Source: Luteimonas terricola (GTDB lineage: Bacteria > Pseudomonadota > Gammaproteobacteria > Xanthomonadales > Xanthomonadaceae). From it: DNA of 64,000 bases. This document shows positions 46,039 to 53,763 of the stretch, in pieces. How positions within the stretch are numbered: the first letter of the stretch is position 1; every line of letters starts with the position of its first letter. The DNA is taken from positions 186,001 through 250,000 of the forward strand of contig NZ_SJRX01000002.1 of the NCBI RefSeq assembly GCF_004352845.1, in the 5' to 3' direction. Position numbers and translations under genes: made by a program. Below the pieces are notes generated by a model, which was not told the origin of the DNA, searched no databases, and saw only the letters and a program-made list of their open reading frames with translations.

Positions 46039-48314
46039 GCGCGCGCTCCGGCCACCGCGTCCTTTGCCAGCGGCGGCTTGAACCCGCGCAGGCGCAGCGC
46101 GTTGCCGAGCACGAACACGCTCGACAGCGACATCGCGCCGGCGGCGAGGATCGGCGACAGCAGCAGCCCGAACGCGGGATACAGCACGCCCGCCGCCACC
46201 GGGATCAGCGCGGTGTTGTAGGCGAAGGCCCAGAACAGGTTCTGGCGGATGTTGCCGATGGTCGCCTTCGACAGGGCGATGGCGTTGGGCACGCCCTGCA
46301 GGCTGCCCGACATCAGCACCACGTCGGCGGCCTCCATCGCGACATCGGTGCCGGTGCCGATGGCCAGGCCGACCTCGGCCTCGGCCAGCGCCGGGGCGTC
46401 GTTGATGCCGTCGCCGACGAAGGCCACGCCGCCGTGTTCGTCCTTCAGCCGGCGCACCGCGTCCACCTTGCCCGCGGGCAGGACTTCGGCAATCACCTCG
46501 TCGATACCCAGGCGCGCGGCGATCGCCTGCGCGGTGCGTGCGTTGTCGCCGGTGATCATGGCGACCTTGAGGCCGAGCGCATGCAGCGCGGCGATGGCGG
46601 CGGGCGTGTCGGCCTTGACCGGATCGGCCACCGCGATGATCGCGGCGAGGCGGCCATCGATGGCGGCATACAGCGGCGACTTGCCCTCGCCCGCCAGGCG
46701 CTTGGCCACGTCGTCGAACGCATCCACGTCCAGGCCCAGCGAACGCATGTAGCGGTCCGCACCGACCTCGACGCGGCGGCCATCGATGCCGGCGCGCACG
46801 CCCATGCCGGTGACGGACGTGAACTCCGCCGGCGCCGGCACCGTGATGCCCTCGCCCTCGGCGGCCTCGACGATGGCGCGCGCGATCGGATGCTCGGAGC
46901 GCGACTCCACCGCCGCCACCAGCCGCAGCACCTCGGCACGATCGAAGCCCTGCGACACGTCGAGGTCGGTCAGCTTCGGCCGCCCCTCGGTCAGCGTGCC
47001 GGTCTTGTCCACCGCCACCACGCGCGCATCCCTGAGCAGCTGCAGCGCCTCGCCCTTGCGGAACAGCACGCCCAGCTCGGCGCCGCGGCCGGTGCCGACC
47101 ATGATCGAGGTCGGCGTCGCCAGGCCCATGGCGCAGGGGCAGGCGATGATCAGCACGGCCACGGCGTTGACCAGGGCGAAGCCCAGCGCGGGCGAAGGCC
47201 CGAACGCCATCCACACGACGAAGGTCAGCAGCGCCGCGCCCATCACCGCCGGCACGAACCACAGCGTGACCCGGTCCACCAGCGCCTGGATCGGCAGCTT
47301 GGAGCCCTGGGCCTGCTCGACCAGGCGGATGATCTGCGCCAGTACCGTCTGCGCGCCCACGGCGGTGGCGCGCAGGGTCAGCGCGCCCTGCTGGTTGACC
47401 GTGCCGCCGACCACCGCGCTGCCGGCGGACTTTTCGACGGGCACCGGCTCACCGGTGATCATCGATTCATCGATCCAGCTGCTGCCTTCGACGACGTCAC
47501 CGTCCACCGGCACGCGCTCGCCGGGTCGCAGCTCGACCAGGTCGCCATCCACGACCTCGCCGATCGGAACGTCGACCGCGCGGCCGTCGCGCAAGACCCG
47601 TGCGATCTTCGGCTGCAGCCCCACCAGGCGCGTGATCGCTTCCGAGGTGCGGCCCTTGGCGCGCGCCTCCAGCCAGCGCCCGAGCAGGACCAGGGCCACG
47701 ATCACCGCCGCCGCCTCGTAATAGACGTTGGCCGTGCCCTCGGGCAGCAGGCGCGGGGCGAAGGTGGCGACCACCGAATAGCCCCAGGCGGCCAGCGTGC
47801 CCACGGCGACCAGCGAGTTCATGTCCGGCGCCAGCCGCAGCAGCGCCGGGATGCCGGCGGTGTAGAAGCGCCGGCCCGGAACCGCGAGCACCAGCGTGGT
47901 CAGCGCGAACTGCAGGATCCAGCTGCGCTGCGTGCCCAGCGTCTGCTCGACCCAGTGGTGCATGGCCGGCACCAGGTGCGAACCCATTTCGAGGATGAAG
48001 ACCGGCAGCGCCAGCGCGACGGCCAGCAGCAGGTTGCGGCCGAGCGCCAGGCGGTCGGCTTCGCGCCGGGCCGTCGCCTCGTCGTCACCCGCAGGCGCGC
48101 CGGCATCGATGGCGCGGGCTTCGTAGCCGGCCTTGCCGACGGCGGCGACCAGGGCATCGACCGCGGCGGCGCCGCGCACGGTGGCGCGCTCGGTGGCCAG
48201 GTTCACCGCGGCTCCGGACACGCCGGGTACTGCCTGCAGCGCGCGTTCGACGCGGCCCACGCAGGAGGCACAGGTCATGCCCTCCACGGCCAGCTCGGTG
48301 GTGGTGTCGCGCAT
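46035..48314 (-). CDS. copA: Copper-translocating P-type ATPase
   Basis: Inner-membrane ATPase that exports Cu(I) from the cytoplasm. The 759-residue product has one N-terminal metal-binding domain with [20 protein letters not shown], eight helices with the transport motif [20 protein letters not shown] near residue 375, the phosphorylation site [13 protein letters not shown], and the hinge [21 protein letters not shown] place the start at ATG 48314: earlier in-frame GTG 48353 and ATG 48347 fall at or before the transcription start expected from the CueR-type promoter, and 48314 has AAGGAC 8 nt upstream. cueR overlaps its end by 4 bp. Confidence 0.95.
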   Translation of the reverse strand: MRDTTTELAVEGMTCASCVGRVERALQAVPGVSGAAVNLATERATVRGAAAVDALVAAVGKAGYEARAIDAGAPAGDDEATARREADRLALGRNLLLAVALALPVFILEMGSHLVPAMHHWVEQTLGTQRSWILQFALTTLVLAVPGRRFYTAGIPALLRLAPDMNSLVAVGTLAAWGYSVVATFAPRLLPEGTANVYYEAAAVIVALVLLGRWLEARAKGRTSEAITRLVGLQPKIARVLRDGRAVDVPIGEVVDGDLVELRPGERVPVDGDVVEGSSWIDESMITGEPVPVEKSAGSAVVGGTVNQQGALTLRATAVGAQTVLAQIIRLVEQAQGSKLPIQALVDRVTLWFVPAVMGAALLTFVVWMAFGPSPALGFALVNAVAVLIIACPCAMGLATPTSIMVGTGRGAELGVLFRKGEALQLLRDARVVAVDKTGTLTEGRPKLTDLDVSQGFDRAEVLRLVAAVESRSEHPIARAIVEAAEGEGITVPAPAEFTSVTGMGVRAGIDGRRVEVGADRYMRSLGLDVDAFDDVAKRLAGEGKSPLYAAIDGRLAAIIAVADPVKADTPAAIAALHALGLKVAMITGDNARTAQAIAARLGIDEVIAEVLPAGKVDAVRRLKDEHGGVAFVGDGINDAPALAEAEVGLAIGTGTDVAMEAADVVLMSGSLQGVPNAIALSKATIGNIRQNLFWAFAYNTALIPVAAGVLYPAFGLLLSPILAAGAMSLSSVFVLGNALRLRGFKPPLAKDAVAGARA

Positions 48315-48353
48315 GCTTCGGTCCTTGTCTTCGTCGCCGTTGAACATGCGCAC

Positions 48354-48384
48354 AGCCTAGACCTTCCCATCATGGGAAGGTCAA
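48354..48384 (-). promoter_or_regulatory. CueR-type promoter of copA
   Basis: On the minus strand a -35 TTGACC (48379-48384) and a -10 TAGGCT (48354-48359) are separated by 19 bp, the long spacer that MerR-family activators correct. The spacer holds the inverted repeat ACCTTCC-N7-GGAAGGT, a close match to known CueR/CopA operators. The expected transcription start is near 48347. Copper-bound CueR should activate copA and, through it, cueR. Confidence 0.85.
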
Positions 48385-48400
48385 GCCATGGCCGGACCGT

Positions 48401-48856
48401 TCAGCCGCCGTCGGGCAGCGGCCGCCCCCAGCGGGCATAGCTTTCCGCGATGCCGTCGCGCAGGCGCCTGGCGCGCGCGTCGCCCGGCACCACGCCCACG
48501 TTGCGGGCGATGCCTTCCCAGCCTTCCTCATGGCCGGCGATCCAGGCGTCGAGCACGCCGCGGCAGGGCCGCCCGGACACGCGGGCCAGGGCACAGGCGT
48601 AGTACAGGTCGCCGGGCACGGTCGCCGGCTTGCCGAGCAGGTCCTCCAGCAGCGGCCGCGGTGCGTCGAAATACCGCACGAGTTCATCGACGAAAGCCTC
48701 GGGGAAACGCGCGGCGTAGCGGTTGACGTCGGCCAGGCGGGCATCGACCAAGGCATCGCCGGTGCGCGGCTCCCAGGCCACGTCCTGGCCCTGCGCCGCG
48801 GCCGCTGCAAACAGCAGGAGCAGGCAGGCGAGCAGCAGATGGAAACGATGGTTCAT
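48401..48856 (-). CDS. Hypothetical exported protein
   Basis: Product of 151 residues with a signal peptide (HRFHLLLACLLLLFAAAAAQ) cut near AQGQD. The mature part is all-helical in look: TGDALVDARLADVNRYAARF, VDELVRYFDAPRPLLEDLLG, and DLYYACALARVSGRPCRGVL with two Cys (about residues 92 and 101) that could form a disulfide. I do not recognise a named family, though similar proteins are annotated as hypothetical in Lysobacter and relatives. It lies 18 bp after the NlpE-like gene on the same strand and upstream of the copA promoter. A copper link is only by neighbourhood. Confidence 0.75.
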   Translation of the reverse strand: MNHRFHLLLACLLLLFAAAAAQGQDVAWEPRTGDALVDARLADVNRYAARFPEAFVDELVRYFDAPRPLLEDLLGKPATVPGDLYYACALARVSGRPCRGVLDAWIAGHEEGWEGIARNVGVVPGDARARRLRDGIAESYARWGRPLPDGG

Positions 48857-48873
48857 GCGGGTACCTTGCGTGT

Positions 48874-49305
48874 TCAGGGCTGGCGGCCGACCGGCTGCAG
48901 GAGGTCGCCATCGCGACCGGGGAACGTGCGCCCGCCCAGGTCGCGCACCTGCAGCGCACCGCCATGCACCAGGCCGTAGCGACGCAGGCCGCCGGTGTCG
49001 GGCTCGAGGCTGAGCAGCGCGTGGTGGAGCCGCCACTCGCCGCGCTCCTCGAAGCTCACGCTGCCGTCGACGGCAACATACACCTCCACCAGTTCGTAGC
49101 GCTGCGCGCCATCGTGGCGCTCCAGAACGAGCCGGGTGTCGATGGCCTCGCAGTCCACGCACGGCAGGCTGCCGCGCCATTCGGCAGTGCCATGGCCCGG
49201 ATCCATGCTTGGGGACAGCGTGGTGTCGGTGCCGTCGTCGCGCGCGCAGCCCGCGACCAGGCCGGCAAGCAGCAGCGCGAGCGCAGGGACGTGGGCGCGT
49301 GGCAT
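48874..49305 (-). CDS. NlpE-like copper-resistance lipoprotein
   Basis: Outer-membrane lipoprotein of 143 residues. The signal peptide ends in the lipobox LLAGLVAGCARD. The mature part carries the NlpE N-terminal domain with its metal-type motif EWRGSLPCVDCEAIDTRLVL (CxxC at about residues 49-52), followed by the beta-barrel strands YELVEVYVAVDGSVSFEERG and GLRRYGLVHGGALQVRD. NlpE senses surface contact and copper stress and can trigger the Cpx response; no Cpx genes are in the window. It is shorter than E. coli NlpE, lacking the second domain. The copA-cueR unit nearby supports a copper role. Confidence 0.85.
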   Translation of the reverse strand: MPRAHVPALALLLAGLVAGCARDDGTDTTLSPSMDPGHGTAEWRGSLPCVDCEAIDTRLVLERHDGAQRYELVEVYVAVDGSVSFEERGEWRLHHALLSLEPDTGGLRRYGLVHGGALQVRDLGGRTFPGRDGDLLQPVGRQP

Positions 49306-49399
49306 GGGGTGATTGTGCCGCAGGGCGCCCACGCGCGCAGGGCGTATGGCCGCGGCGGCCTGCGCACCGCGTTCGCCAGAGGGAGCCCCGGAGAACACG

Positions 49400-49588
49400 A
49401 TGGCCCTGTTCCCCCGCCGGGCACACGCCCGCATCTGGCGCCGCCTGGCGTTCGCCACCCTGCTGGCGATGCTGCTGATGTGCTACTGGATGGCGCTACG
49501 GGCCTTGGAACGCCAGGCCGGCGACGGCACGCAGCCGGTCGTTCGTCCGGCGCCGATGCTCGACCGGCATACGCCGCGCGTCGATTAG
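49400..49588 (+). CDS. Small single-pass membrane protein
   Basis: Product of 62 residues, unrecognised. A basic N-terminus (LFPRRAHARIWRRL) leads into one hydrophobic helix (AFATLLAMLLMCYWMALRAL), followed by a short Pro-containing soluble tail. The topology is Nin or signal-anchor type. The ATG at 49400 has GGAG 6 nt upstream, which supports a real gene. It is divergent from the NlpE-like gene (94 bp) and its stop overlaps the convergent HAD gene by 4 bp. No function can be assigned. Confidence 0.68.
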   Translation: MALFPRRAHARIWRRLAFATLLAMLLMCYWMALRALERQAGDGTQPVVRPAPMLDRHTPRVD

Positions 49589-50298
49589 GCGGCCATGATC
49601 GAGCGCACCGCATCCGGCAGCCCCGCGGCGGACCCGACGGTGCGCATGCGCCTGCCGTTGCCGTCCGTGACCTCGGCCTCGCGCTCGTGCTCCCAGGTCA
49701 GGTGGTAGGGCAGGTGCACGCCCCAGCCGCCAAGCTCGAGCACCGGCGCGATGTCGGAACGCAATGAGTTGCCGACCATCACGAACTCCTCCGGCGCGAT
49801 CGCGAACTCCTCCAGCAGCCTGCGATAGGTCGGCACGTCCTTTTCGCTGACGATCTCGATGCGCCGGAACAGGCCCGACAGGCCCGAATCGCGGACCTTG
49901 GCCTCTTGATGGAACAGGTCGCCCTTGGTGATCAGCACCACCGGCACCTCGGCAGCGACCGTTTGCACGGCCTCGCGCACGCCGGGCAGCAGTTCCACCG
50001 GATGCCGCAGCAGATCCTTGGCCAGCGCGACGATGCGGTGCAGGTCGGCGGCGCTGATCCGCCCCGCAGTGATCTCGATCGCGGTCTCGATCATCGACAG
50101 CGCCATGCCCTTCACGCCGTAGCCGAACACGGCCAGGTTGGCCTTCTCGACCGCATACAGGCGCTCGCTGGTGCGGGCATCGCCATTGACATGGCCGGCG
50201 ATGATCGCTTCGAAGTCGCGCTGCGCCTGGTCGAAATAGTCCTGGCTGCGCCAGAGGGTGTCGTCGGCATCGAAGCCGACCATCTTGATCTTGGCCAT
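49585..50298 (-). CDS. HAD family phosphatase (YjjG-like)
   Basis: Cytoplasmic hydrolase of 237 residues with the haloacid-dehalogenase fold. Motif I is MVGFDADDTLWRSQDYFDQA with the nucleophile Asp at about residue 9, motif II is PVVLITKGDLFHQEAKVRDS, and motif III/IV is VGNSLRSDIAPVLELGGWGV near residue 175. The helical cap is of the C1 type. Members dephosphorylate nucleotides or small sugars; the substrate is not given by sequence. The ATG at 50298 is chosen over a longer start at 50334 because the motif begins at once. It overlaps the preceding small ORF by 4 bp at the stops. Confidence 0.9.
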   Translation of the reverse strand: MAKIKMVGFDADDTLWRSQDYFDQAQRDFEAIIAGHVNGDARTSERLYAVEKANLAVFGYGVKGMALSMIETAIEITAGRISAADLHRIVALAKDLLRHPVELLPGVREAVQTVAAEVPVVLITKGDLFHQEAKVRDSGLSGLFRRIEIVSEKDVPTYRRLLEEFAIAPEEFVMVGNSLRSDIAPVLELGGWGVHLPYHLTWEHEREAEVTDGNGRRMRTVGSAAGLPDAVRSIMAA

Positions 50299-50319
50299 AA
50301 GCCGATTATCGATGAAACA

Positions 50320-50380
50320 GCGCGGCGGCGGCATCTGCCGTCGCCGCGCACCTCATGGCCGTGCCCCTGTGGGCACGGCC
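50320..50380. terminator. Two hairpins between the EF-hand and HAD genes
   Basis: Two hairpins fill the gap between the EF-hand gene and the HAD gene, both on the minus strand. The first (50357-50380) has perfect 10-bp arms and the loop CTGT, 7 bp past the EF-hand stop. The second (50320-50349) has 14-bp arms with one mismatch and the loop TC. Neither has a T-run. They could end the EF-hand transcript and insulate the HAD gene. Confidence 0.6.
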
Positions 50381-50386
50381 GCGCGA

Positions 50387-50770
50387 TCAGTCCTCGCCGC
50401 CGGCCTGGGCGGTGTGGGCGCGGTACTCCTCGGGGGTGAGTTCGCCGTCGCCATCGGCATCGGCCTCGTCGAACACTGCGGCCAGCGCCGGCAGCGCGGC
50501 CGACTCTTCGCGCGAGATGGTGCCGTTGCCGTCGACGTCGACGTCGGCCCAGCCGAGCTGGCGCGAAGCGGGCTGCGCGTCGGTGGCCGCGGGCGGCTGC
50601 GTCGTGTCCTGGACGGCGTCCTGCGCATGCGCGGTGGCTGCGTGCTCGGTGGCGGCCTTCTGCGCGTCGCGGACCTCCGGGGTCACTGCGCTCTGGGCCA
50701 CGGCCAGCGGCATGGCCAGCGCGGCGCCCAGGGCGGCGATGGCGGCGAGGTACGTGCGTGCATTGCTCAT
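50387..50770 (-). CDS. Exported EF-hand calcium-binding protein
   Basis: Secreted or periplasmic protein of 127 residues. A signal peptide (TYLAAIAALGAALAMPLAVA) precedes an Ala/Thr/Gln-rich linker and two EF-hand loops: DVDVDGNGTISREESAALPA near residue 76 and DEADADGDGELTPEEYRAH near residue 101. Asp, Asn, Ser and Glu residues fall at the calcium-coordinating positions of both loops. Similar proteins occur in many xanthomonads; their role is not established. ATG 50770 begins the signal; the frame continues upstream but is not conserved. It is divergent from the sugar dehydrogenase gene. Confidence 0.88.
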   Translation of the reverse strand: MSNARTYLAAIAALGAALAMPLAVAQSAVTPEVRDAQKAATEHAATAHAQDAVQDTTQPPAATDAQPASRQLGWADVDVDGNGTISREESAALPALAAVFDEADADGDGELTPEEYRAHTAQAGGED

Positions 50771-51002
50771 CAGGGGGTTCTCCTTGGCGGATACGGGGGC
50801 ATCCGCACGGTTCAGGGGGTTGGCGACCGCACTTGTCGGGCCGCGGCGACACCCTGCACCGCCGCGCATTAACCGCATACACCCCGCGATCCGCGCGTCC
50901 ACGCTGTCTTAACCACTTTCGCCGCGGCAGCGTTTATGGCCGCGTGCACGCATCGACGGCCTGTCCGATACTGCCGGTCCGCCACGTCCGGAGATCGACG
51001 CC

Positions 51003-52208
51003 ATGAAACTGCATGCCCTTGTTGCCGCCTCCGCGCTGGCCCTCGCCGCCACCGCCTGCAACGGCGATGCCCGTCCCAATGCAGCGCCTTCGGCCGATGC
51101 GCCCGCAGCGGCTGCCGGTTCCGCTGTCGATTCCGCTGGCGACCCCGCCGACGGCCGTCCGTTCGCGGTCGACGTCATCGCCGCGTTCGAGGAACCCTGG
51201 GCGATGTCCTTCCTGCCGGACGGCCGCCTGCTCGTCACCGAAAAGAATGGCCGGCTGAAGCTGGTCGACGTCGAGAGCGGCGCCACCCGGGATATCGCCG
51301 GCGTGCCCGAGGTCGACTACGGCGGCCAGGGCGGCTTCGGCGACGTGCTCCCGCATCCCGGCTTTGCCGACAACGGCATCGTCTACCTCAGCTATGCCGA
51401 AGCCGGCGATGGCGACACCCGCGGTGCAGCCCTGGCGCGCGCGACGCTGGTGCTTGACGCGGACGGCGGCGACCGGCTGGACAATGTCGAGGTCATCTGG
51501 CGCCAGGTGCCCAAGGTCGGCGGCCGCGGCCACTACGGCCACCGCATCGCCTTCGACACCGAGGGCAAGCTGTGGCTGAGCTCGAGCGAGCGGCAGAAGT
51601 TCGATCCGGCCCAGGACATGGGCTCGAACATGGGCAAGATCCTGCGCCTCGAGGACGACGGCCGCCCGGCCGCGGGCAATCCCTTCGCCGCCGACGGCGG
51701 CGTGGCCGCGGAAGCGTGGTCGATCGGCCATCGCAACGTGCTGGGCATCGCCTTCGATGCCGACGGCCAGCTGTGGGACGTCGAAATGGGCCCGGCCGGC
51801 GGCGACGAACTCAATCGCGTCGAACGCGGCGGCAACTATGGCTACCCGATCGTCTCCAACGGCGACCATTACGACGGCCGCGCCATCCCCGACCACGACA
51901 CGCGTCCGGAGTTCATCGCGCCGACGGTCAGCTGGACGCCGGTGATCTCGCCCTCGAGCCTGGTGTTCTACGACGGCGACGTGTTTCCGGAGTGGAAGGG
52001 CAGCGCCTTCATCGGCGGCCTGTCGTCGCAGGCGCTGGTGCAGGTCGAATTCGACGGCGACGGCGCCCGCGAAACCGCACGCTTCGACATGGGCCACCGC
52101 ATCCGCGAGGTCGAACAGGGTCCCGAAGGCGGCCTGTGGCTGCTCGAGGACGGTGGCCAGGGCGGCGGCCAGGGACGCCTGCTGAAGCTGGTCCCGGCCG
52201 ACGGCTGA
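51003..52208 (+). CDS. PQQ-dependent sugar dehydrogenase (YliI-like)
   Basis: Periplasmic aldose dehydrogenase of the six-bladed beta-propeller type that uses pyrroloquinoline quinone. The 401-residue product has a lipoprotein-like signal (ALVAASALALAATACNGDAR), so it is likely lipid-anchored. Family motifs are EEPWAMSFLPDGRLLVTEKN, YGGQGGFGDVLPHPGFADNG, GRGHYGHRIAFDTEGKLWLS with the PQQ-site His, AEAWSIGHRNVLGIAFD, and LWDVEMGPAGGDELNRVERG. The final repeat is EQGPEGGLWLLEDG. PQQ synthesis genes are not in the window, so cofactor supply is unknown. Start ATG at 51003. It follows the divergent EF-hand gene by 232 bp. Confidence 0.92.
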   Translation: MKLHALVAASALALAATACNGDARPNAAPSADAPAAAAGSAVDSAGDPADGRPFAVDVIAAFEEPWAMSFLPDGRLLVTEKNGRLKLVDVESGATRDIAGVPEVDYGGQGGFGDVLPHPGFADNGIVYLSYAEAGDGDTRGAALARATLVLDADGGDRLDNVEVIWRQVPKVGGRGHYGHRIAFDTEGKLWLSSSERQKFDPAQDMGSNMGKILRLEDDGRPAAGNPFAADGGVAAEAWSIGHRNVLGIAFDADGQLWDVEMGPAGGDELNRVERGGNYGYPIVSNGDHYDGRAIPDHDTRPEFIAPTVSWTPVISPSSLVFYDGDVFPEWKGSAFIGGLSSQALVQVEFDGDGARETARFDMGHRIREVEQGPEGGLWLLEDGGQGGGQGRLLKLVPADG

Positions 52209-52447
52209 TCAGGGCAGGACGACGCCCGAGGCGATCTCGCGGCCGTCCTCCAGCACGCGGAAGCCGCGGCTGCCATCGTCGGGCAGCCGCACGGCGGCCG
52301 AGCAGACCAGATGCAGCTCATGGCTGGCGCCGCCGGCGCCTGCGTCGGCCCTCAACAGGCGGCGAGCGCCAGCGGCAACGCCAGGATCAGCGTCCAGCGC
52401 AGGGTCCGCGGCCGGATTGACCCGCCATTCAGCGCATCTGCACGCAT
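52209..52447 (-). pseudogene. Frameshifted small lipoprotein gene
   Basis: On the minus strand an ATG at 52447 opens a reading frame that gives a clear lipoprotein signal, RTLRWTLILALPLALAAC, but a TGA at 52354-52352 stops it right after the lipobox Cys (residue 31). A -1 shift at TGTTGA continues into a frame of about 47 residues (ADAGAGGASHELHLVCSAAV; RGFRVLEDGREIASGVVLP) that ends at 52209. The two parts joined would make a normal lipoprotein of about 78 residues. A single-base deletion, a sequencing error or a programmed shift could explain it. I do not recognise the mature domain. Confidence 0.6.
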
Positions 52448-52485
52448 ACCTGCGATAGTACGGTGCCTACGTCGATGCGATACCA

Positions 52486-52758
52486 ATGAACGGCACCATC
52501 CCCGCCGACAACAGCACGCCCGAGCTTGAGCAGGCCATCGCCGAACTCGAAGGCGAGATGGGGGACCTGCAGCTCAAGCACCGCGACCTTTTCGCCCACG
52601 CCAACGCCTGGGCCGAGCGCCACGACGCGATCATGCGCCTGGCGCCGCCGCACCTGCGCGAAATCACCCAGGCGCGACTGCGCCGCATCGCCATCCGCTG
52701 GGGCCTGGCCGAAGGCGCGCGCATGACCGCGCAGTTCCCGGCGCTGCGCGAAGCCTGA
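52486..52758 (+). CDS. Hypothetical coiled-coil protein
   Basis: Cytoplasmic protein of 90 residues, unrecognised. The first half has heptad-like spacing (ELEQAIAELEGEMGDLQLKH), suggesting a coiled coil. The second half (HLREITQARLRRIAIRWGLA) is a basic amphipathic helix. No signal peptide or membrane helix is present. The ATG at 52486 is the only start covering the coiled coil. It is divergent from the frameshifted lipoprotein gene, whose start lies 39 bp away, and is followed by a minus-strand small ORF. Function unknown. Confidence 0.7.
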   Translation: MNGTIPADNSTPELEQAIAELEGEMGDLQLKHRDLFAHANAWAERHDAIMRLAPPHLREITQARLRRIAIRWGLAEGARMTAQFPALREA

Positions 52759-52794
52759 GCAGCATGGCGTGGCGCCGGACACGGCGCCCGCCAG

Positions 52795-52869
52795 TCAGCA
52801 GTCCACGGGCCGCGTGAAGCCGCCCGGAAGCTGGTCGACGATCTCGACCCGGCTCCTGATGTTGCGCAT
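52795..52869 (-). CDS. Candidate 24-residue peptide with a strong ribosome site
   Basis: Short ORF in the gap between the coiled-coil gene and the EcsC gene. The ATG at 52869 is preceded by AAGGGGGGGA about 8 nt upstream, one of the strongest ribosome sites in the window. The peptide starts MRNIRSRVEIVDQLPGG and ends with Cys just before TGA. It has an acidic/basic amphipathic start, a Gly-Gly in the middle and a Pro-containing end. No known family comes to mind. With no processing or modification genes nearby it could be a small protein or a leader-type peptide. Could also be chance. Confidence 0.45.
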   Translation of the reverse strand: MRNIRSRVEIVDQLPGGFTRPVDC

Positions 52870-52901
52870 AGTGTTGTCCCCCCCTTGGAAAGCGGCAGAG
52901 G

Positions 52902-53747
52902 CTATTCGAAGCCGGGCTGCTCGCGATCACCTTCGCCGGTGTCGGCGGTGCCGAGTGCGTCATAGGCCCGGCGCACCGCCTCCAGACCGTGGCTGCGTTC
53001 CAGCCGCCGCACGGTGAAGTGGCCACGGGCCATGGCCTGGAAGTGGCGCATGAACAGCGTGTTGAGCGCGGCGCCAGTGGCCGCGCCGACCAGCGGCACC
53101 GCCTGCAGCGCGACCTTCTGGCTGACGTTGACCGAAAACCGCGAAGCGACCGCCGACAGCAGCTGCACGATCAGTGGCCCGCCCTTGCCGACCAGGCCGT
53201 GCACCGCCACGTATTCGGCAGCGGCCGCCACCTGCTGCGCGAGCACGGCGCGGGCGGCGAAGTAGCCCGACTCGGCGCCGTCGTCGGCGCTGCCGCGCCC
53301 GCCCATGGTCAGCACCTCGAAGCAGGCCAGCGTGGTCGCCGGATCATCCAGCGGCTCGCCTTCGGCGCGCGCGATCTCGGCGACCGAACGCAGGATCAAC
53401 GTGGTGGTCAGAGGCAGCTCCACCACCAGGCCGGCCAGACCGAAGGCGCCGCCTGCGGCACCGCTGGCCGCAGCGGCGACCGCGTGCGTGCGCGGACGTG
53501 CGGGACGCGGCGCGTCCTTGCCCAGCGTCGCCACCGCCGCGCGCAGCGACTGCTGCAGGGCCTTGCGCACCAGCGTGTTGACCAGCTTCGTGGCCGGCGC
53601 CGGCAGGCGCTTGGCCATCACGTATTCCAGCGGCGCACCAACGAGGTTGGCCAGCTGCGCGGCGATGCCGGGGTTCTCCAGCAGCTCCCGTGCACGCGCC
53701 AGTTCTGCCAGCGCGCCGGCATCGAGCGCGACGGTGGGCACGGACAT
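52902..53747 (-). CDS. EcsC family protein
   Basis: Protein of 281 residues of the EcsC family, named after the third gene of the Bacillus ecs operon. Its hallmarks are the Gly/Ala-rich amphipathic segments AVAAAASGAAGGAFGLAGLV and VPLVGAATGAALNTLFMRHF, with ALAGLVVELPLTTTLILRSV-like hydrophobic stretch around residue 105. The motif EVLTMGGRGSADDGAESGYF lies near residue 145. The role in any bacterium is unclear. Start ATG at 53747. It lies 16 bp downstream of nrdJb on the same strand, so it may be the last gene of the reductase operon. Confidence 0.86.
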   Translation of the reverse strand: MSVPTVALDAGALAELARARELLENPGIAAQLANLVGAPLEYVMAKRLPAPATKLVNTLVRKALQQSLRAAVATLGKDAPRPARPRTHAVAAAASGAAGGAFGLAGLVVELPLTTTLILRSVAEIARAEGEPLDDPATTLACFEVLTMGGRGSADDGAESGYFAARAVLAQQVAAAAEYVAVHGLVGKGGPLIVQLLSAVASRFSVNVSQKVALQAVPLVGAATGAALNTLFMRHFQAMARGHFTVRRLERSHGLEAVRRAYDALGTADTGEGDREQPGFE

Positions 53748-53763
53748 CAGCGTCGGTGCCGCC

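Noticed and set aside
45957..48440. 827-codon open frame on the plus strand opposite copA and cueR
   Set aside because: Same artefact: rich in Arg, Gly, His and Gln with no domain, fully explained by the copA codon bias.
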